Shown here: positions 1-5,879 of the stretch, in pieces | How the letters are laid out: each line of letters starts with the position of its first letter | Numbering within the stretch: position 1 is the stretch's first letter | Assembly: GCA_016763955.1 (NCBI GenBank) | Contig: JAESSU010000249.1 | Span: 1-13,461 of the forward strand | From: Phycisphaeraceae bacterium | GTDB taxonomy: Bacteria; Planctomycetota; Phycisphaerae; Phycisphaerales; Phycisphaeraceae | Reading direction: 5' to 3' | DNA: 13,461 bases | The notes under the pieces: model-generated | What the model was told of the DNA's origin: nothing | The model's database searches: none | Seen by the model: the letters and a program-made list of their open reading frames with translations, nothing else | Translations under genes and position numbers: made by a program

Positions 1-2
1 AA

Positions 3-338
3 AATATTATCAAAATAACTTCCTTGCCCGTGACCGCGAGATGGATAACACAAAATGCTTCTGACCCATCCTTGACCGTTAAGCATGGCCAAGGCGCTCC
101 TGTGGTGGAAGTGGTCTTGCGCAAAAAGTCCGACCGCGAAGTCTTTGCCTTTGTACTTAATCAAGGGGGCGAGGGGACAGGCATGGTGGAATGTTATCTG
201 CCAACGAGTCTTAGCAGTTGGCAGGTTCGTGATGCGATCACCGGTCAGACTTTAGAGGCTAGCCAGACATCTAAAGGTGTCCGTTTGCCGATGGCTCTCA
301 AGGCATGGGACTATCGCGTATTACAGTTGACTCAATAA
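3..338 (+). CDS. C-terminal end of a glycosidase-like protein, cut by the window edge
   Basis: The reading frame is open from the first bases of the window to a TAA at 336-338, so this is the 3' end of a longer gene; no true start is visible, and the TTG at 24 is only an internal codon. The roughly 111 visible residues alternate hydrophobic and polar positions as in a beta-sandwich. They contain an FAFVLNQGG stretch and end with an AWDYRVLQL strand. That ending is common in the C-terminal domains of GH42-like and other clan GH-A glycosidases. The end of the 702-2696 product has a comparable layout (ALFNLS near its start, PVVLRLTL at its end), so the two may belong to related families. The catalytic part lies outside the window, so substrate and exact family cannot be named. 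A 12-bp stem-loop lies about 30 bases after the stop. Confidence 0.7.
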   Translation, partial: NIIKITSLPVTARWITQNASDPSLTVKHGQGAPVVEVVLRKKSDREVFAFVLNQGGEGTGMVECYLPTSLSSWQVRDAITGQTLEASQTSKGVRLPMALKAWDYRVLQLTQ

Positions 339-367
339 GATTTAATTACTGATGGGGTTGAAAATCG

Positions 368-405
368 CTTGGAATTAAAGAGGGGGAGGGGATTTAATTC
401 CCAAG
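368..405 (+). repeat. Stem-loop with purine-only loop after the first gene
   Basis: CTTGGAATTAAA (368-379) pairs with TTTAATTCCCAAG (393-405), giving a 12-bp stem with one bulged C. The 13-base loop (380-392) contains only G and A. It lies 30 bases past the stop at 338. No T-run follows, so it is not a classical intrinsic terminator; it could be a 3' transcript-stabilising hairpin. A related AATTAAA / TTTAATT pair occurs at 5808-5835. Confidence 0.45.
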
Positions 406-446
406 TGCGTCTAGGGCAAACGCATGTAGCCCCTGCCTTGGCGGGC

Positions 447-468
447 CGGGCTGTGTCAGCCCGATTTT
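447..468 (+). terminator. Possible weak intrinsic terminator
   Basis: CGGGCTG (447-453) and CAGCCCG (457-463) form a perfect 7-bp GC-rich stem with a TGT loop, followed by ATTTTAA. Stem strength and position, about 110 bases after the upstream stop, suit a terminator for the first gene. The T-run is only four bases, so termination would be weak. Confidence 0.35.
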
Positions 469-522
469 AACCTTCGGTCAACTGTCAGGTCAGTGAGTAA
501 AGCATTTTTGACCTACGGTCAA
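467..522. repeat. Two copies of a small palindromic unit (REP-like)
   Basis: TTGACC-TAC-GGTCAA at 508-522 is a perfect 6-bp inverted repeat with a 3-base loop. TTAACC-TTC-GGTCAA at 467-481 is the same unit with one arm mismatch. The copies share CCTwCGGTCAA and start 41 bases apart. Short, repeated, imperfect palindromes in a non-coding spacer resemble REP-type elements, or a paired protein-binding site; the sequence alone does not decide between them. Confidence 0.35.
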
Positions 523-524
523 TT

Positions 525-538
525 TCGTGTCGACACGA
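525..538. repeat. 14-bp perfect palindrome
   Basis: TCGTGTCGACACGA is fully self-complementary with no spacer. It follows directly after the REP-like pair, and ACACGG just downstream partly repeats one arm. Without a spacer it cannot form a normal hairpin loop, so a dimeric protein-binding site or a remnant of a repeat element is more likely. Confidence 0.4.
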
Positions 539-613
539 CACGGCTCGCAAAGACAATTTGCAGCTCACGCGTTCACCCTGCAAGTTCATCACAATGAATT
601 GCGAGCACACAAT

Positions 614-673
614 AATTACAATAATGTAAATACTGTTTCACTGTAATTTTGTCCGCACATAAGATGACTTATG
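614..673 (+). promoter_or_regulatory. Candidate operator/promoter region of the gene at 702
   Basis: This AT-rich stretch holds two inverted repeats: AATTACA (614-620) against TGTAATT (642-648), and CATAAG-ATGA-CTTATG (658-673), which ends 28 bases before the ATG at 702. TAAGAT at 660-665, inside the second repeat, is a mediocre -10 match, and no good -35 box is seen at the right distance. The symmetry and position suit a repressor or activator site overlapping the promoter, but no regulator gene is present in the window to assign to it. Confidence 0.25.
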
Positions 674-701
674 AGTCTTCACGAGAGAAAAGAATTATGA
701 T

Positions 702-1286
702 ATGACGACCCCCGCAATTGCGATTATTTCACTGTGGCCTGATGAAGATCAAACATGGGAATACGTGCTTAGGCTTTATCGTGAATGCGGCGTACGCCGT
801 TTTTCAGTGATGTTCTCGGCACACCCAGATAGCTTGGATATCAAGGATAAACTTCAAATCTTCTCCGCTCGGTACATTGCTTTACGACAGAAGATGAAAA
901 CGGAAAAATTAGGCCTAGGCATTCTCCTGCAAAGTATAATCAACCATGCATATCGTAATCAACCTCGCAGCCCAGTCACGTACCAGAGATTGGTGGGACT
1001 CGATTCAAGCGAATGTGAGAACTGCTATTGCCCGCTTGACCCTGGCTTTCAGCAATACACCCGGGAAGTGATTCAAACGCTTGCGAGTCTTGAGCCGGAT
1101 TTACTTTTGGTTGATGATGATTTTCGAATGCTTCATCACCCACCTGTCCAAGTCGCTTGTGCTTGCGGACTTCATTTGGAACTTTTTGCGAGTATTGCAG
1201 GTCAGCCATTAGATGCTGCTGCGGTTAGTTTAGCTTTAGAAACAGGCTGTGATGCGAGCTTGCGTTTGGCATGGGAGAAGACCTAA
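702..1286 (+). CDS. N-terminal fragment of the interrupted glycosidase (194 aa)
   Basis: The start is ATG at 702, preceded by a purine-rich GAGAGAAAAGAA stretch (683-694) that can act as a ribosome binding site. An ATG at 697 opens only a two-codon frame and is discarded. The fragment starts with an IAIISLWPD strand, typical of a first barrel strand. It carries about the first half of a TIM barrel, including the DDDFRML strand at residues 138-144, followed by a Cys/His-containing turn (VACACGLHLELF) of the kind seen in related planctomycetal and lentisphaeral proteins. It stops after helix residues LRLAWEKT, in the middle of the barrel, so it would not be expected to fold or act alone. Confidence 0.6.
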   Translation: MTTPAIAIISLWPDEDQTWEYVLRLYRECGVRRFSVMFSAHPDSLDIKDKLQIFSARYIALRQKMKTEKLGLGILLQSIINHAYRNQPRSPVTYQRLVGLDSSECENCYCPLDPGFQQYTREVIQTLASLEPDLLLVDDDFRMLHHPPVQVACACGLHLELFASIAGQPLDAAAVSLALETGCDASLRLAWEKT

Positions 1287-1304
1287 CTTACGGGTCTTGA
1301 ACAA

Positions 1305-2696
1305 ATGGCTCAGGTCATTCGCAACGCTGCTGATAGTGTTGATCCTGATTTGCATCTTGGGATTTGTGTTTGCTATTTTGAAGAACACTATGCAGCATCA
1401 CTTGCGCGGATACTCGCTGGCAAACACCGCCCGTTTGTCAGAGTCAATAGCGCATATTATTTAGAAGGGGCGCCTCGTGAGCTGCCTTCCCGATTGCTCA
1501 AAGGTAGGCGTACAGCCCGCTTTTTAGACCCCGGCACTGAAATACTCGGTGAGTCAGACACCTATCCACATCATCGGCATAGTATGTCTGCCACAACGTT
1601 ACGTGCTCATATTGCAGGCTCATTGCTCAATGGAGCCCACGGAGTCAAATTGTGGGTGACAGACTTACAAAACGGTGATTCAAATAAAAGCGCCGCCTAC
1701 CACAAAATGCTTCACAAAGAGACTGCGTTTTTTAACGCAATACAAAACCTTAAGGTCGATTGGCAAGGTTTTGATATTGCAGGAAAACCGATCTCGCCAT
1801 TAAGCGAGAGCTATATTGTAAAAGACGAAAATAATCCCTTTGCCGATGACGGAGCGGGTTTCTGTGATAAAGGTTGGGGGCCAGCGATGGCTGAAATCGG
1901 CATGCCCTTTACCTATGATTCAAAAAGTGCCATCAAAGCACTCTCCGGTGCGGCTCCTTTATCATTTAACTCCCAAGAACTGACGGCTATATTGAACGGC
2001 CCAGTGCTTCTTGATGGTGTGGCTGCGGGGTATCTCTGTCGTATGGGATTAGGGCATCTACTGGGCGTAGAAGCTGGGGACGATGTGGGGAATTTATGGC
2101 GTGAATGTTATCTCGAAGATCAGCCGATCAATGGCAAAGCGGCAGGGAAAAAAGTCCGACGCGGCGACCCTGCTGATCGACCAGTCAAACTTAAGATCAC
2201 CGATGATTCGGTCATGGTTTTGTCAAAATATATGATCGACCCTTGGTTTAGTTCTTTGCCTGAGGTCTACGTTGCTCCGGCAGTCACGGCTTTTACAAAT
2301 AGTCTTGGCGGGCGTGTTGCGATTTATGCCACAGCCGTTGTTAATCGTAATTTCTCCGAACCTGACCGTCAGGCACAGTTGCAAGGAATCGTGGGTTGGC
2401 TCGCCCAAGACGGCGATGCATTTCCAGTGGTCGATTCAGACGCCCCGTGTTATTTGATGGCAGGACAAGAAGATGACAAATGGATTCTGGCTTTATTTAA
2501 TCTGAGCATGGACGTGCTTGACGGTGTGTCTTTGAGATGGACCACAAGTGATGCCGTTGAAACGGTCCAACGATTAGATAGTGACGGTCAGTGGCAGGGG
2601 GTTGATTTTACGCAGTCATTAGGGGAGCGATTGCTTTTAGAGACCACTGCGTTGACACTTGAGCCGGTCGTTTTGCGGTTGACGCTAACCGTTTGA
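1305..2696 (+). CDS. C-terminal fragment of the interrupted glycosidase (463 aa)
   Basis: The first in-frame ATG after the TAA is at 1305, with no clear Shine-Dalgarno sequence before it, so independent translation is doubtful. The sequence resumes inside the barrel helix (LEQMAQVIRNAADSVDP) and completes the barrel up to about fragment residue 210. It then enters an alpha/beta domain with LNGPVLLDGVAAGYL and GLGHLLGVEAG, resembling the middle domain of GH42-type beta-galactosidases. It closes with a beta-sandwich whose strands include WILALFNLS and PVVLRLTL. The next gene lies 234 bases downstream and is a pseudopilin. Confidence 0.6.
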   Translation: MAQVIRNAADSVDPDLHLGICVCYFEEHYAASLARILAGKHRPFVRVNSAYYLEGAPRELPSRLLKGRRTARFLDPGTEILGESDTYPHHRHSMSATTLRAHIAGSLLNGAHGVKLWVTDLQNGDSNKSAAYHKMLHKETAFFNAIQNLKVDWQGFDIAGKPISPLSESYIVKDENNPFADDGAGFCDKGWGPAMAEIGMPFTYDSKSAIKALSGAAPLSFNSQELTAILNGPVLLDGVAAGYLCRMGLGHLLGVEAGDDVGNLWRECYLEDQPINGKAAGKKVRRGDPADRPVKLKITDDSVMVLSKYMIDPWFSSLPEVYVAPAVTAFTNSLGGRVAIYATAVVNRNFSEPDRQAQLQGIVGWLAQDGDAFPVVDSDAPCYLMAGQEDDKWILALFNLSMDVLDGVSLRWTTSDAVETVQRLDSDGQWQGVDFTQSLGERLLLETTALTLEPVVLRLTLTV

Positions 2697-2822
2697 TCTT
2701 GTTTTGCGAATAAAATTTTGGGTTAGTAAACCTGCAAGTTTGAATCGTGTTACAGCAAGTGCGTAAAACCGTTATCAGTGTCGATTTGATCGATCTTAAT
2801 TCTAAATAAATCGTTAAAGGTC

Positions 2823-2851
2823 TTGATTACGTCGAAGGTGGTGCCTATCAT
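2823..2851 (+). promoter_or_regulatory. Candidate sigma70-type promoter of the pseudopilin gene
   Basis: TTGATT (2823-2828) and TATCAT (2846-2851) are separated by exactly 17 bases and match the consensus boxes at four and five of six positions. Transcription would start about 75 bases before the ATG at 2931. The site is supported by pattern only. The rest of the 2697-2930 gap shows no other clear structure. Confidence 0.35.
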
Positions 2852-2930
2852 AGTGATACAACATGTTTAATCTGAGACGCGAAATAACGGCTTCGTCGTT
2901 GCTGTGGTCTCTTTTATTGGAAGGAATAGA

Positions 2931-3665
2931 ATGATGCTTTTAATCAAACAGAATCACCGGCTTGGCTGCTCAGTGGGTTTTACACTGATTGAACTTTTAG
3001 TGGTGATCTCAATTGTCGCGTTGCTCATTGCCATCTTGTTGCCAGCCTTGGGTCAAGCACGAGCGAGTGCTCGCAAAATTTTGTGTGCTACGAATCTTAA
3101 ACAGATTGGGCTTGTTCAATTTCTTTATATCGATGATTACAAAAACTGGGTGATGGCTCCTCATCTGAATTTAGATACCAATCTCACAACTTGGAACAAA
3201 CAGGTGCCTTGGTTTCGACGCGCATGGATCAGTGGCTATATCCAAGCACCGGGTAACAATCATAGTTCGCCCAGCATCGGAGCTAGTGATAAAACCGCAT
3301 CCATGATTAAATGTCCCGATGCACTTAGTGATGAGCCCTCAACCGTAAAAGCTTACTGGAAGTACAACAGTTCGTATGCTGCAAATACACGATGGAACTC
3401 TGCGGCATCAGGATTTACCTGGAACTATGCTGGAAGTTACAACTACCAAGATTTAAGCTCGCCCAGTAATCTCGTTGCATTCATTGACCATAACATTGTG
3501 GCCGACGCCTTTTCTGCGTCTGTGGTTCTCATGACAAATCCAACCAAGCAAGTGGGCTATCGCCATCTGGATCGCGCCAATTGGGTCGCATGGGACGGCC
3601 ATGTCGAGACCGTTGCGATTGAAGAAATGCCTCCCCCGGCACTTGGCAAACGCTTCATGTTGTGA
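2931..3665 (+). CDS. Pseudopilin-like protein with prepilin-type N-terminal methylation signal
   Basis: The start is placed at ATG 2931 because GGAAGGAA (2919-2926) sits at ideal ribosome-binding distance; an in-frame GTG at 2904 has no such support. The 244-residue product has a 16-residue leader ending in Gly16, then FTLIE with the Glu at +5 (residue 21) required by type IV prepilin peptidases. A hydrophobic helix of about 20 residues follows, ending in LLPAL, then a helix with CATNLKQIG. Near the end, His212 and WDGHVE (221-226) match the H...DG C-terminal motif of the large planctomycetal/lentisphaeral pseudopilin families. These proteins are thought to be processed and assembled at the inner membrane by type II secretion-like machinery, and in these phyla they often lie next to carbohydrate-active enzymes. 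Here the gene sits directly before a run of three secreted glycosidase-like genes, 80 bases ahead of the first. Confidence 0.9.
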   Translation: MMLLIKQNHRLGCSVGFTLIELLVVISIVALLIAILLPALGQARASARKILCATNLKQIGLVQFLYIDDYKNWVMAPHLNLDTNLTTWNKQVPWFRRAWISGYIQAPGNNHSSPSIGASDKTASMIKCPDALSDEPSTVKAYWKYNSSYAANTRWNSAASGFTWNYAGSYNYQDLSSPSNLVAFIDHNIVADAFSASVVLMTNPTKQVGYRHLDRANWVAWDGHVETVAIEEMPPPALGKRFML

Positions 3666-3687
3666 AGAAGTAATTCATCTGTATACA
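3660..3687 (+). promoter_or_regulatory. Possible promoter before the first GH20-like gene
   Basis: TTGTGA (3660-3665, overlapping the stop of the pseudopilin gene) and TATACA (3682-3687) are 16 bases apart, each matching the sigma70 boxes at four of six positions. This is a weak candidate; the gene may equally be co-transcribed with the pseudopilin. Confidence 0.2.
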
Positions 3688-3745
3688 AAATCATCACGTT
3701 TATTCAAATCGTCAAATCAACCTCCAAACAGAAGGTCTCCTCAAA

Positions 3746-5809
3746 ATGCAGAAGATAGTATGTACCTCCATCTATAGTTGGCTTATCGTAGGCTTGTGTA
3801 GCAGTATGGCGCTCGCAGGCGAACACCTGAAAAATCCTGATTTTAGTCAAGGGCTTACAAGCTGGTCTTTTTATGTCCACAAAAGTATGAAGGTTAAACG
3901 TCAAGCCACAGGAGGTGTTCTGACACTACAAATTGAGGCTGCTGGTGAACCCCAGAATGTTCAGCTTAACCAGCAAGTCGCCTTGCAAGAAGGCACGACT
4001 TACAAACTTTCCTTTGATGCCAAACGAAATGGTGAGCCCGTCGACACGCAGATACACTGCATGCAGCAGCAAAAGCCTTACCGCAGTTACGGGTTGAATC
4101 AAACCATCGAATTTTCAAAAACATGGTCACGTCACGAACTTCTCTTTACCGCCAAAAAACTTGTGGCAGGTAACCCGCCAACCATTCGTTTTTTTCTAGG
4201 CAACCAAACGAAGTCCGTTCAATTTCGGAAGTTATCCCTAATCGAAATTCCAAAATCTCTAGCAACTGACTGGCGTATTGTTCCCCTGCCCAAGGAAATT
4301 AAGCTCGATGAAGCGCACTTAAACGCGATCCCATCCGGCGCTGTGATTGCCACGACACATCCGAAAATAGGCCAACTCTTTGATGAAGAATTAACATACA
4401 TTGGCAACGTCAAGGCAGATAAGATCACCCCTCTACAAGCAGACAATCCTACATTTATCTGGGGTGGCCCTGCTACGGCAGATCGCATCACAACAGCGCC
4501 AAATCCCCCAACTCAAGCGGAAGGTTACAGCCTGCTTATTGACGCCAAAGGGGCAGTGGTGCGTGGGCGAGACGAAGCAGGATTACGTTTTGGTGTTCAA
4601 AGCTTATTGCAACTCATCGAGCAAGCTCCCGATGGCCGATGGCCCGGTGCAACGGGCACAGATTGGCCGGACTTTGCATTCCGTGGATTTCATAGCGCGT
4701 TGCGCCCGCCAAAGCATTGGAGACTTCAAACCATTGAGCAAGCTATGGCCGTGAATCATTGGCTCATTCGACGGCTCGGACGATACAAATATAGTCACCT
4801 TTGCTTGATGCCAATGGCGAATGTCCAGTTGAAAAGTCATCCTGAATTATGGACACCAGACTATAGCCATGAACAAGTCAAGGAATTAGTCGCCTTTGGT
4901 AAGCAACGGGGGATTGAAGTTTTTCCAGAAGTTAAAACACTGGGCAACTTTATTCACAAAGCCAACCCCAATGCTCAAGAACTGCGAAAACCCTTGGCAG
5001 ATTTGTACGAACCTCATGTAAACTGGGATGAAAAGTTTAAAGAATCCAAAGGCCAGCATAAGTTGATGCATGCCAAAAAGACGACCTTTAAAATTCGTGA
5101 CCCACGCGTACTGACATTGATGACGGATGTGATCGATGATTTGCTTGAGCTATTCGATCACCCCAAGTATTTACATATCGGCTGCGACGAAGCAACCATG
5201 TTTGCATCCTCAGCAGACAACAGTGTTGATCGAGGCAAAATGCTCGCAGACTATGTTAATGCCCTAAATGCACATCTCAAAAAACGGGGTGTCCAGACGA
5301 TGATGTGGGATGATATGCTAACGAGTCGTGAGCAATTTCCCAATAATGTCGAAGCACATGGTGGAGCACCTTACTTTACCGCAGGTGCAGTGGACTATCT
5401 AGATAAGGACATCATTCTAGCAGCCTGGCATTATGGCTGGACGGTGAATGGCGTTTATCCTGCACGCTATCCAATTGTGCCTTATTTCATCAACAAAGGA
5501 TTTCGTGTGATTGGTTCTCCTTGGTTTCGGACCGATGGCATAGCCAACTTGGCAAGGCAAGTACAAGAGAGCAAAGGGAGGGGCATGATGGGAACCGCAT
5601 GGTCGCTGCACATGGGGTACGCCATGGCCAAAGGTCGGCCCATTGGTAATGCCAAAGGTCAGAAAAAGACTCGGGTTCAACGCGAGCTAAGTATCCTTGC
5701 CGCCAACGCAGAAGCTGCTTGGACACCTCAAAAAGGAGCCGACCAAATGTTTATCTATGACAATGAAAAATGGGAAAAACGTTGGCTCCCAGAAGAACCC
5801 AACCAATAA
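3746..5809 (+). CDS. Secreted GH20-like glycosidase with N-terminal CBM4/9-like domain (paralogue 1)
   Basis: The ATG at 3746 is preceded by GAAGG at 3731-3735. The 687-residue product starts with a signal peptide cut probably after ALA (residue 24). Next comes a CBM4/9-like beta-sandwich (about 25-168, beginning with NPDFSQGLTSW) that should bind carbohydrate. A GH20b-like domain (about 177-305, RIVPLPKEI onward) is followed by a TIM barrel starting at DWPDFAFRG (306-314). LHIGCDEA holds the GH20 Asp481-Glu482 pair; in this family the Asp orients the substrate N-acetyl group and the Glu is the general acid, so removal of terminal N-acetylhexosamine is the expected reaction. The strand before it reads PEVKTLGN (394-401) instead of the usual PE[FI]DxPGH, so two normally conserved residues are missing. 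Arg313 fits the substrate-binding Arg. It has a close paralogue at 9743-11926. Confidence 0.85.
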   Translation: MQKIVCTSIYSWLIVGLCSSMALAGEHLKNPDFSQGLTSWSFYVHKSMKVKRQATGGVLTLQIEAAGEPQNVQLNQQVALQEGTTYKLSFDAKRNGEPVDTQIHCMQQQKPYRSYGLNQTIEFSKTWSRHELLFTAKKLVAGNPPTIRFFLGNQTKSVQFRKLSLIEIPKSLATDWRIVPLPKEIKLDEAHLNAIPSGAVIATTHPKIGQLFDEELTYIGNVKADKITPLQADNPTFIWGGPATADRITTAPNPPTQAEGYSLLIDAKGAVVRGRDEAGLRFGVQSLLQLIEQAPDGRWPGATGTDWPDFAFRGFHSALRPPKHWRLQTIEQAMAVNHWLIRRLGRYKYSHLCLMPMANVQLKSHPELWTPDYSHEQVKELVAFGKQRGIEVFPEVKTLGNFIHKANPNAQELRKPLADLYEPHVNWDEKFKESKGQHKLMHAKKTTFKIRDPRVLTLMTDVIDDLLELFDHPKYLHIGCDEATMFASSADNSVDRGKMLADYVNALNAHLKKRGVQTMMWDDMLTSREQFPNNVEAHGGAPYFTAGAVDYLDKDIILAAWHYGWTVNGVYPARYPIVPYFINKGFRVIGSPWFRTDGIANLARQVQESKGRGMMGTAWSLHMGYAMAKGRPIGNAKGQKKTRVQRELSILAANAEAAWTPQKGADQMFIYDNEKWEKRWLPEEPNQ

Positions 5810-5835
5810 TTAAACCTTGTCCCGGGGATTTAATT
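5808..5835 (+). repeat. AATTAAA / TTTAATT inverted repeat at the 3' end of the first GH20-like gene
   Basis: AATTAAA (5808-5814, overlapping the stop codon) can pair with TTTAATT (5829-5835) over a 14-base loop that itself contains CCCGGG. The right arm with its flank, GGGGATTTAATT, is identical to 388-399, where it belongs to another post-stop stem-loop. There is no T-run, so a terminator function is doubtful. Confidence 0.3.
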
Positions 5836-5879
5836 GCCTACATAAAACGAGAATTCATTCGAACAAAAAGGTTCTATTC

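Larger units (their letters stand above)
339..701. other. Non-coding, palindrome-rich spacer
   Basis: No convincing gene was seen in this 363-base gap between two plus-strand glycosidase-like genes. It holds a series of inverted repeats: a bulged 12-bp stem at 368-405, a perfect 7-bp stem at 447-463, two related small palindromes at 467-481 and 508-522, a 14-bp perfect palindrome at 525-538, an 8-bp inverted repeat with arms at 543-550 and 599-606, and AT-rich inverted motifs at 614-673 just before the next gene. The left half probably carries transcript-end structures of the upstream gene, and the last 90 bases probably carry the promoter or operator of the gene at 702. Confidence 0.6.
702..2696 (+). 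pseudogene. GH42/GH-A-like glycosidase gene interrupted by an in-frame TAA
   Basis: Two reading frames, 702-1286 and 1305-2696, lie in the same frame and are separated only by TAA at 1284-1286. Read through that codon, they give one protein of about 664 residues with continuous sense on both sides (..RLAWEKT, stop, LTGLEQMAQVIR..). The N-terminal half looks like a TIM barrel and has an acidic DDDFR strand at residues 138-142. The middle (GPVLLDGVAAGYL, then GLGHLLGV) resembles the flavodoxin-like domain of GH42-type enzymes. The end is a beta-sandwich. No signal peptide is seen, so the ancestral enzyme was probably cytoplasmic and acted on imported oligosaccharides; that is inference. The break may be a real nonsense mutation, a sequencing error or, less likely, readthrough. 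Since no indel is needed, the lesion would be a single base change. Confidence 0.7.

Noticed and set aside
24..338. TTG at 24 as the start of a separate small gene
   Set aside because: The frame is open to the left edge, and the residues fit the end of a longer beta-sandwich domain, so this is an internal codon of a truncated gene.
1249..1464. Short plus-strand frame spanning the TAA break, with a hydrophobic stretch
   Set aside because: It looked like a possible small membrane protein or a frameshift bypass. However, the main frame is coherent on both sides of the TAA, so no frame change is needed and this frame is a shadow.
2904..2930. GTG at 2904 as the pseudopilin start
   Set aside because: GGAAGGAA lies just before ATG 2931, and a short 16-residue leader is usual for prepilins.
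5817..5879. TTG at 5817 as the start of the large multidomain gene
   Set aside because: It would put about 21 polar residues before a normal MKK signal peptide. ATG 5880 has a ribosome binding site at the right distance.
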